NCBI GenBank assembly: GCA_012032075.1
Contig: JAAURU010000183.1
Coordinates: forward strand, 1 to 7,270
Source: Flavobacterium sp.
GTDB lineage: Bacteria; Bacteroidota; Bacteroidia; Flavobacteriales; Flavobacteriaceae
Length of the DNA: 7,270 nucleotides
Reading direction: 5' to 3'
The notes under the pieces were generated by a model. That model was not told where the DNA came from and did not search any database. It worked only from the letters and a program-made list of their open reading frames with translations. Of this stretch, positions 1-6,240 are shown piece after piece (the stretch's first letter is position 1; each line of letters begins with the position of its first letter). Both the position numbers and the translations under genes were made by a program.

Positions 1-69
1 TAGTGTATGCCAATAGTATGCAATTAAAAATTTAAAATCTTTTTCTACTTTTTATAAAAAACTTACACC

Positions 70-562
70 ATGAAAAAAAATACTTTTCCTATTCTTTTGC
101 GTCACTTTAGCAGTTGCTCAAAACAATGAGAAAGAAAAGATGACTATAAATAGTTTATTAGATCTTTGGCACAAAGCAGCAGCAGAAGCTAATTTTGACA
201 ACTACTTTAATGTTTTGGCTGAAGAATCTATTTTCATTGGAACAGATGCTACTGAAAATTGGGATAAAAAAGCTTTTATGGTTTATGCAAAACCGCATTT
301 TGAAAAAGGAAAAGCTTGGATTTTTAAAGCTTTAGAAAGAAACATCTATTTTTCAAAAGATGGAAAAACGGCTTGGTTTGATGAATTATTAAACACCCAA
401 ATGAAAATTTGCAGAGGAAGTGGTGTCTTAGTAAAGGAAAACAAAGAATGGAAAATAAAACATTATGTGTTATCCATGACCATTCCAAATGACAATAGTA
501 CTGAGGTTATAAAAATTAAATCACCCCTTGAGGATGTTTTAATGGAAAGCTATAAAAAATAA
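70..562 (+). CDS. Exported SnoaL/NTF2-like protein (frame broken inside the signal peptide)
   Basis: A small protein of the SnoaL-like/NTF2-like fold (nuclear transport factor 2 family, DUF4440-like). This cone-shaped domain serves as an enzyme or ligand-binding pocket; the substrate here cannot be told. The uninterrupted frame begins at ATG 140 (140 residues), but that start cuts off an obvious leader. Upstream in the same frame lie codons for KKILFLFFCVTLAVAQ, a classic signal peptide, and an ATG at 70 sits one base out of frame with it. The A run at 73-80 has eight A; seven would join ATG 70 to the leader and give 163 residues, with cleavage probably after Ala16. The domain then runs from LLDLWHKAAAEANFDNYF through conserved Trp/Phe-rich strands (AWIFKALERNIYFSKDGKTAWF) to WKIKHYVLSMTIPND, typical of the family. 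The product is likely periplasmic. It is convergent with the GH8 gene. Family assignment is good; function is unknown. Confidence 0.82.
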
Positions 563-577
563 CATTTATAGTACAGA

Positions 578-633
578 TCGGGCGGAATCGAGACCTTTTG
601 AAAGTATAACCAATACTTCTCGACTCCGCTCGA
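578..633. repeat. Long imperfect inverted repeat between convergent genes, possible bidirectional terminator
   Basis: Arms at 578-593 and 618-633 are 16 nt each and pair with 14 Watson-Crick pairs, one G-T pair (581/630) and one A-C mismatch (587/624). Between them a second small hairpin, 603-607 with 613-617 (AGTAT/ATACT), has a 5-nt loop. The stem is much richer in G+C than its surroundings. It lies between the stop of the SnoaL-like gene (562) and the stop of the GH8 gene (648), where a bidirectional terminator would serve both. No clear U-run follows directly on either side. The right arm (TTCTCGACTCCGCTCGAA) resembles a sequence I remember recurring between genes in flavobacterial genomes, so this may be a copy of a dispersed palindromic repeat. 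The structure is seen directly; both roles are inference. Confidence 0.7.
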
Positions 634-647
634 AGTAACACTAGTTG

Positions 648-2063
648 TTAATTAATAACAATTTTTCTAAACGCTAGTTTGTTTTCGTTTTTAATTTTTA
701 CAAAATAAATTCCAGATGCTTGTGTACTCATATCAATAGAACTTGATAAATTGGTAGTGTTTTTTTCTAAAACTACTTTTCCATGAACATCTAAAACACT
801 TACTTGAGAAGCTACAGGAGCGGATAAAGTAAACAATCCAGAAGTAGGATTAGGATACAACTCAACCAGTAATTCATTTGTTGAGAAACCATCATTAGAA
901 AGTACTGCATTTGATGGCAAATAAAAATTACCTGTTAATAAAAACTGATACATAGTTTTTAATGTATGATTGAAATAGCTATTGGGCTCATTAAGATTTT
1001 TTAAATCGGTATAAGAATCGTTTAAATGGGTTTGATTTTCACCAGCCATTGCAGCACAAGCAAAAGCTCCTACAAATGTAGCATTGTGCCATTGTCCTGA
1101 TAAATTACCATTTTGATAATAACCATCTTTTATATTTGCAGTTCCTCCTAATGTTACTCTTACAAAGTCTGAACATTTTTTAGCATAGGTTTTACCCGAA
1201 GTATTACCATACCAAACATAATCAGTTGCAATTCTCCATGGTGTTCTTGCAGCATCATAAGTATATCTTTGTCCATTGTTTACATAACTCCCTGCTTGGT
1301 TAGAGTAAGCTCCAGAAGCTTGACACCAGTCTGAAACTAAACCACCTACAGCATTGTTAGTTGTTAAATTAGCATTAATAACATCGTAAGCTTTTGTCGC
1401 TACATTGTTCCAAAAAGTAACATCATTTGAAAATACTCCATAAGCTCTATAATAGGCAGGAGCGAAATATGAAGGATTCGTTAAGGCACTTCCTCCAAAC
1501 ATATCTCCTGGTTTTAATACAAAAGTATTTGCTTCTACTTCATGTTGTTTCATAGCAGCAATTAAGGCCAAAGCATCTGCTCTGTAATTAATAGTTCCCG
1601 TGCTTCCCCATTGATAATCGGCAACTATTAAAGCCATAGCAGCATCTAGTTCAGCATCTGTAGCACCATTTTGACCTACAGTTCCTGAGCAACCATTAAT
1701 TTTCCAATTCATTACTCCGTTACCATTTCTATTGTCTTTGTAATAATTCCAAAGTCCGTCAAAAGTAACTTTATCTGCTTTGTAAACTGTTAAAAGCATC
1801 CCATAAGCAACTCCTTCAGAAACAGTTTGCAAAGCATTGTCAAATTTTACTCTAAATCTTCCATTAGAACAAGCTTCTACAAAATTTGTTTTCCAAGTAT
1901 TATAACTCGCGGTAGCATCTGCATCTGCTCGGTTAGTAGCCATTAAGCCATTTGTAAAAGTAACATTGGCAGGGAAAGGCTGTGTTTGAGCATTTAAAAT
2001 CGTAACTGAAAAAGTTAGTATTGAGGCAACTACCATTTTCATTGTAAGTAATTTGTTTTTCAT
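648..2063 (-). CDS. Secreted glycoside hydrolase family 8 enzyme (endo-beta-1,4-glucanase type) with T9SS sorting tail
   Basis: An inverting GH8 hydrolase, most likely cutting beta-1,4-glucan internally; chitosan, xylan or mixed-linkage glucan are alternatives, as GH8 covers all of these. From ATG 2063 it has 471 residues; the frame extends to a TTG at 2084, but the ATG gives a cleaner signal peptide (MKNKLLTMKMVVASILTFSV, cleavage probably after Ala25). GH8 motifs: SEGVAYGM with the general acid Glu83; ATDAELDAAMAL (Asp136, Asp140), matching the family signature; and YDAARTPWR with Asp270 and Arg273, which fit the catalytic base and its partner in the GH8a subfamily (Asp278/Arg281 in Clostridium thermocellum CelA, from memory). 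A linker follows near residue 385, then a type A T9SS C-terminal domain from about 401: VELYPNPTSGLFTL, then SGIYFVKI, ending KIVIN. The protein should be exported by Sec and delivered to the surface or medium by T9SS. No bcs genes are visible nearby, so it looks like a foraging enzyme. This is the only complete, unbroken gene in the window. Confidence 0.93.
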   Translation of the reverse strand: MKNKLLTMKMVVASILTFSVTILNAQTQPFPANVTFTNGLMATNRADADATASYNTWKTNFVEACSNGRFRVKFDNALQTVSEGVAYGMLLTVYKADKVTFDGLWNYYKDNRNGNGVMNWKINGCSGTVGQNGATDAELDAAMALIVADYQWGSTGTINYRADALALIAAMKQHEVEANTFVLKPGDMFGGSALTNPSYFAPAYYRAYGVFSNDVTFWNNVATKAYDVINANLTTNNAVGGLVSDWCQASGAYSNQAGSYVNNGQRYTYDAARTPWRIATDYVWYGNTSGKTYAKKCSDFVRVTLGGTANIKDGYYQNGNLSGQWHNATFVGAFACAAMAGENQTHLNDSYTDLKNLNEPNSYFNHTLKTMYQFLLTGNFYLPSNAVLSNDGFSTNELLVELYPNPTSGLFTLSAPVASQVSVLDVHGKVVLEKNTTNLSSSIDMSTQASGIYFVKIKNENKLAFRKIVIN

Positions 2064-2091
2064 TGTTTGTTTGTTTTTATTCAATTAACTA

Positions 2092-2099
2092 CAAAATTA
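2092..2099 (-). promoter_or_regulatory. Candidate -7 promoter element for the GH8 gene
   Basis: On the minus strand this reads TAATTTTG, an exact match to the Bacteroidota -7 consensus TAnnTTTG, 28 bases before the ATG at 2063. That implies a 5' leader of about 20 nt. No TTG is seen at the expected -33 spacing. The match suggests the GH8 gene is transcribed separately from the dehydrogenase gene upstream. Confidence 0.5.
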
Positions 2100-2119
2100 G
2101 GGTTTTATTGTATAACCTC

Positions 2120-2160
2120 CTAAAAAACAGGGTTGTTTTACTAATAAACGTGTTTTTTAG
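2120..2160 (-). terminator. Inverted repeat at the 3' end of the threonine dehydrogenase gene, possible terminator
   Basis: A perfect 10-bp inverted repeat (CTAAAAAACA at 2120-2129, TGTTTTTTAG at 2151-2160) encloses 21 nt, in which GTTT/AAAC can add four more pairs. In the minus-strand transcript the distal arm contains a run of six U. It sits between the coding end of the dehydrogenase gene and the candidate GH8 promoter, where a terminator is expected. The stem is AT-rich and therefore weak. Confidence 0.4.
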
Positions 2161-3089
2161 CATTTTAAACATTTCTTCCGTCATATTTTCAATTGTATAG
2201 TCATTTTTCCAACCCCAATGTGTTCTTGCCAAAGAATCATCAATACTTTCAGGCCAACTATCGGCAATTTTTTGTCTGAAATCGGGTTTATAAGTAATTG
2301 TGAAATTTGGATAATGTTTTTTGATTTCCTCAGCAATTTCTTTAGGAGTAAAACTCATTGCTGCTAAATTATAAGATGAACGAATTTTAATCTGTTCACT
2401 TGGAGCTTGCATAATGCTAATGGTTGCTTTTATGGCATCATCCATATACATCATAGGTAAACCAGTGTTTTCAGATAAAAAGCAAGTAAATTTTCCTTTG
2501 GTAATAGCTTTATGGTAAATGTCAACTGCATAATCGGTTGTTCCTCCACCAGGTTCGGTACTCCAACTAATTAAACCTGGATAACGAATACTTCTTACAT
2601 CGACATCGTATTGATGGTGGTAATATTCGCACCATCTTTCTCCAGTTTGTTTGGAAATTCCATAAACCGTTGTAGGCTCCATTATGGTATATTGAGGAGT
2701 ATTTTCTGATGGAGTTGTAGGGCCAAAAACAGCAATACTAGAAGGCCAAAATATCTTTTTAATTTTTCCGGCTTTTGCCAAATTTAATACGTGAAATAAC
2801 GAATTCATATTCAAATCCCATGCAAAAGCAGGGTTTTTTCTGCTGTAGCCGAAAGTAAGGCTGCCATTAAATACACATCGGTAATTTGATATTCTTCAAC
2901 TAAATGCTGAATTTGGTTATAATCCAAAGCGTTTATAACTTCAAATATACCATTATTAACCACATCATTTTCTAATTTTCTAATGTCTGATGCAATTACA
3001 TTTTCTACACCATAAGTTGCTCTTAATTTAGCCGTAAGTTCGGTACCTATTTGTCCGCAAGCACCTATTATTAATATTTTCGTATCCAT
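2141..3089 (-). pseudogene. L-threonine 3-dehydrogenase, short-chain (NAD-dependent epimerase/dehydratase) type; frame broken as printed
   Basis: Oxidises L-threonine to 2-amino-3-oxobutyrate with NAD+, which a Kbl-type ligase would convert to glycine and acetyl-CoA; cytosolic. The gene starts at ATG 3089 with a Rossmann fold: ILIIGACGQIG carries the GxxGxxG motif at residues 9-15. The frame is lost after LLSATAEK (residue 85) at the T run 2834-2839. Adding one base gives NPAFAWDLNMNSLFHVLNLA and restores the remainder: SSIAVFGPTTP (Ser117/Ser118), catalytic YGISK (Tyr143, Lys147), and the diagnostic STEPGGGTTDYAVDIYHKA segment that separates threonine dehydrogenases from other epimerases. 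The printed frame runs to 2089 with an odd tail after MLK; adding one base at 2153-2158 would end it at 2141 as MLKKHVY, 316 residues, close to relatives of about 310-320. The frame broken at 2834-2839 is otherwise undamaged, so this is probably an assembly error and not a dead gene. Often called tdh, but unrelated to the zinc-dependent E. coli Tdh. Confidence 0.88.
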
Positions 3090-3109
3090 TTGTAGCGGGA
3101 ATTAATACG

Positions 3110-3117
3110 CAAATATA
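3110..3117 (-). promoter_or_regulatory. Candidate -7 promoter element for the threonine dehydrogenase gene
   Basis: The minus strand reads TATATTTG, an exact TAnnTTTG match, 20 bases before the ATG at 3089. This implies a leader of only about 13 nt. I see no TTG at -33. It lies in the 166-bp divergent region shared with the S9 peptidase gene. Confidence 0.5.
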
Positions 3118-3203
3118 ACGTTTTCGTAAGTATTGCTTTTAAAGTGTTTCCTAAAAATGCGTTAATTTATTCGTTTAGATAGTAACCATTACTTATCACA
3201 TCT

Positions 3204-3235
3204 TTGAAGGATTTATGCTTTTATCTTTATATTTG
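3204..3235 (+). promoter_or_regulatory. Promoter for the S9 peptidase gene (-33 TTG and -7 TATATTTG)
   Basis: TTG at 3204-3206 and TATATTTG at 3228-3235 are separated by 21 bases. This fits the Bacteroidota/Flavobacterium consensus of TTG, 17-23 bases, TAnnTTTG. The -7 element ends 20 bases before the ATG at 3256. It is the best-supported promoter in the window, since both halves match at the correct spacing. Confidence 0.6.
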
Positions 3236-3255
3236 TTAAATACAAACATTTACTC

Positions 3256-5602
3256 ATGAAACGCTACATTTTTATTCTCTTTTTAGCCTTTACTTCTTTT
3301 ATTACAGCACAGTCACTTCAGTTAGAAAAAATCATGAAAGGTGATAGTTTTATTGGTAATCAACCAGATAATCAGTATTGGTCAATTGATGGGAAAACTA
3401 TTTATTTTGATTGGAATCCTAATAATGAAATAGGAAATAGTAAATATTATTGGAACACCTCTTTAAGTAAACCTGAAATAGTACCTGAAAATGAATTTGA
3501 TTTTTCTTCCATTGATGCTACTTCTCAAAAAGAATTCAACACTATCTATTATACCAAAAATGGGAATCTTTATAGCTATGATAAAAAAACGAAACAACTA
3601 AAAAAAGTGTTGGTTGCGACCGAAAGAATTTACAGTGTGGAAAGAAGTGCCAATCCAAATATTATTTTTTACCAACAAAATAGAAATTTGTACCAATTAA
3701 ACACGAGCGATTTTTCGCTGCTCCAAATTACCAATTTTAAATCGGGTTCTGAAACTCCAAAAGAAAAAGAAACCGAAGATTATTTAACCCAACAACAAAC
3801 GGAATTATTCCAATTTATAAGAGATACCAAAGCAAAAAATGACTGGTACGACAAAAAAAATGAAAATAAAAAAAGTGATTTACCAAAGGCAATTTATTAT
3901 GGCAAATCCTCTTTGGAACAAATAAAACCAGCTCCAAATGGCAAATTTGTCACTTTTCGACTTTCAGATTACGCTCCAACTACCACAACAAATGTTGAGA
4001 ATTATGTAACTAATGATGGTTATACAAAAAACGAATCAGCACGTGCTAAAGTTTCTATAAACAATTTGAGCAAACACAAAATGTGTATTTATAATGTTAA
4101 AAAAGATACGGTTTATTATGTTTCCTTTTCTAATTTATCTGGTATTAAAAAATATCCCGCTTATTATCAAGAATATCCAGAATTGAAAGAAAAGGAAGAA
4201 GAAGAAAAAAGCCGTTGGAATAGTTAGTCCTACTTACAACAAAGACGGAAGCCAATGTGTTTTTGAAATACGAAGCTTAGACAATAAAGACCGATGGATT
4301 GTGCAATTGAATCTTTCTACAGGTGAAATTACCGAATTAGACCATCAACATGACGAAGCTTGGATAGGTGGCCCTGGTATTCCTAATTATTCTTTTGGTG
4401 GAGGAACTTTAGGCTTTTTAAAAGATAATGAAACCATTTATTTCCAATCGGAAGTTTCTGGTTATTCGCATTTATATACTTTGAATTTGATTACCAAAAA
4501 GAAAACCCAACTCACCTCTGGTAATTGGGAAGTTAGAGAGGTATCGCTTTCGCTTGACGGAAAATCTTTTTATTTGACTACTAATACTAATCATCCTGGA
4601 AATAGAGAATTTCATAAACTAGATATAGCTTCCAAAAAAATGACAGCCATCTTAAATGCTGATGGAGCGCATGAAGTTGTGCTTTCTCCAGATGAGAAAA
4701 AGATAGCTGTTCGTTACTCATATAAAAATAAACCTTGGGAATTGTATGTTGCAGATAACAAACCCAATACAACCTTAAAACAAATTACCTATTCTACCAC
4801 TCCAGAATTTAAAGCCTACAACTGGAAAGCTCCAGAAGTAATCACTTTTAAAGCAGCAGATGGAGCCAATGTTTACGCTCGTTTATACAAACCAAAGGAA
4901 GATAATAAAACCAAAGCTGCCGTTATTTTTGTGCATGGTGCTGGTTATTTGCAAAATGCTCATAATTATTGGAGTTCGTATCATCGCGAATTTATGTTTC
5001 ACAATCTATTGTCTGATTTAGGTTACACTGTTTTAGATATTGATTACAGAGGAAGCGATGGTTATGGAAGAAACGTTCGAACAGGAATTTACAGACACAT
5101 GGGTGGTTTAGATTTGGCAGATCAATTAGATGGTAAAAAGTATTTGGTGCAGAATTTAGGTATTGATGCAAATCGCGTTGGGATTTATGGTGGTTCTTAT
5201 GGTGGCTTTATTACTTTAATGGCTTTGTTAACTAAACCAAACGAGTTTAAAGCAGGAGCTGCCTTACGATCCGTAACCGATTGGGCACATTATAATCAAG
5301 GATACACTTCAAACATTTTAAATTTCCCAGAAACCGATTCCATAGCTTACAGAAGAAGTTCTCCTATTTATTTTGCCGAAAACCTACAAGATAAATTAAT
5401 TATGCTTCATGGAATGGTTGATGATAATGTTCAATTTCAAGATGTAGTGCGTTTATCACAACGCTTTATTGAATTAGGGAAAAAAGATTGGGAATTAGCT
5501 GTTTTTCCTGTAGAAGCACACGGCTTCAAAGAAACTTATTCTTGGATTGATGAATACAGTAGAATATTGAAAATATTTAATGATAATTTGTTAAAAGAAT
5601 GA
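3256..5602 (+). pseudogene. Exported S9 family serine peptidase (DPP IV/prolyl oligopeptidase type); frame broken as printed
   Basis: A peptidase that would hydrolyse oligopeptides in the periplasm, probably releasing short or dipeptide units; specificity cannot be read from sequence. ATG 3256 opens a signal peptide (MKRYIFILFLAFTSFITAQS). A long beta-propeller-like N-terminal domain follows to roughly residue 520, then the alpha/beta-hydrolase domain. Catalytic triad in the reconstructed 781-residue protein: Ser647 in GGSYGGF, Asp722 in HGMVDDNVQF, His755 in EAHGF. The stretch DYRGSDGYGRNVRTGIYRHM is typical of the family. The frame breaks in the A run 4205-4210, reading into a stop at 4227 after KEKEEEEKSRWNS. 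Removing one A gives EEEEKAVGIVSPTYNKDGS and continues to the TGA at 5602; adding two A would also work. Part of the bridge, 4211-4300, has no start codon in its frame, so the GTG at 4301 is not a real gene start. Length and triad are otherwise complete, so the gene is probably functional. Confidence 0.9.
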
Positions 5603-5618
5603 TAAATTATTGCTTTAA

Positions 5619-5638
5619 AAAAAGTTGGTTTTCTTTTT
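5619..5638 (+). terminator. Weak hairpin after the S9 peptidase gene
   Basis: AAAAAG (5619-5624) and CTTTTT (5633-5638) form a 6-bp stem with an 8-nt loop, 16 bases after the TGA at 5602. The stem is nearly all A-T, so termination would be inefficient. Position is the main support. Confidence 0.25.
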
Positions 5639-5653
5639 GTAACTAGTTATTTG

Positions 5654-5661
5654 TACCTTTA
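5654..5661 (+). promoter_or_regulatory. Weak candidate -7 element for the lipoprotein gene
   Basis: TACCTTTA matches TAnnTTTG at all fixed positions but the last, 15 bases before the ATG at 5677. Nearby TTG triplets (5625-5627, 5637-5639) are at 26 and 14 bases, both outside the usual spacing. Confidence 0.22.
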
Positions 5662-5676
5662 AATAAAATTTGAATT

Positions 5677-6208
5677 ATGTTTTACAAAATAATAATAGTC
5701 CTTTTTAGTTTATCTATAACTTCTTGCAAATGTCAAGAGCAAACTAAGAACACTCCAAACGGAAAAGAAAATAAAATGGTTCAAGAAGAAAAACATACTA
5801 TTTGAAGAAAGTCTATTTTCAAAGATGGGTTGCTGGAATTCAAGGTGGTGGAGCAGGAATAACGGTTAATTTGAATTTAAAGAAACCTTTAGATAAAGCA
5901 ATTTCATTGACTAAACTACAATTAAAAGTTTATGAAACTACAACTATAGAAAAAATAGACGATTTACATTATATAGCAAGAATAAATACACATACCAACG
6001 ATTTAAAACTAGATGAAGATCCAAAAAAAGAATATGGCAATGAAATACCTCCTAAAAGTGACGTAAACCTAAAAGAAGGACAGGTTAAAATATTCTTTAC
6101 TAAAATGGTAAATCAGGCTTTCAACTCGTTGAAGATGTTCAAGAAAAAGAAATGTTGGCTTATCCATCAATGCGACCACAAAACGAAGAAGAAAAACAAA
6201 AGAATTAA
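5677..6208 (+). pseudogene. Uncharacterised Bacteroidota lipoprotein; frame broken twice as printed
   Basis: ATG 5677 opens a lipoprotein signal (MFYKIIIVLFSLSITSC) with lipobox ITSC, so Cys17 would be lipidated. The printed frame stops at 5803-5805. One extra A in the run 5789-5793 gives QEEKTYYLKKVYFQRWVAG and leads into the conserved part, which includes GIQGGGAGITVNLNLKKPL and LDEDPKKEYGNEIPP. A second break lies at the A run 6102-6105: one more A gives FFTKNGKSGFQLVEDV and then EKEMLAYPSMRPQNEEEKQK, stopping at TAA 6206-6208. As printed, the frame instead reads KMVNQAFNSLKMFKKKKCWL and runs on into the next gene, which looks spurious. The reconstructed protein has 177 residues. The lysine-rich LKKPLDKAI stretch and the YPSMRPxN tail resemble hypothetical flavobacterial lipoproteins I recall, but I know no function. 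It lies 74 bp after the peptidase gene and 32 bp before the flippase gene. Confidence 0.75.
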
Positions 6209-6209
6209 C

Positions 6210-6217
6210 TATTTTTG
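6210..6217 (+). promoter_or_regulatory. Possible -7 element for the flippase gene
   Basis: TATTTTTG is an exact TAnnTTTG match, 23 bases before the TTG start at 6241 and just after the lipoprotein stop. No TTG is found at -33, and single matches of this kind are common in AT-rich DNA. Co-transcription with the lipoprotein gene is equally possible. Confidence 0.3.
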
Positions 6218-6240
6218 TGGTCAAATAATGCAACACTATC

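Noticed and set aside
5..25. Short direct repeat TATGCCAATA / TATGCAATTA near the left edge
   Set aside because: Too short and imperfect, with no further copies; nothing else is seen in bases 1-69.
46..53. TACTTTTT as a -7 element for the SnoaL-like gene
   Set aside because: It lacks the final G and has no TTG upstream at proper spacing; T-rich DNA gives such matches by chance.
2082..2084. TTG at 2084 as the start of the GH8 gene
   Set aside because: It adds a polar MNKNKQT extension ahead of an already standard signal peptide starting at ATG 2063, and lies too close to the candidate -7 element at 2092-2099.
4587..4772. Minus-strand open frame of 61 codons
   Set aside because: It lies entirely inside the S9 peptidase gene in antisense, has no recognisable motif and no promoter-like signal.
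4301..5602. A separate peptidase gene starting at GTG 4301
   Set aside because: The frame continues upstream of the GTG with family-like sequence back to the A run at 4205-4210, so it is the second part of one gene.
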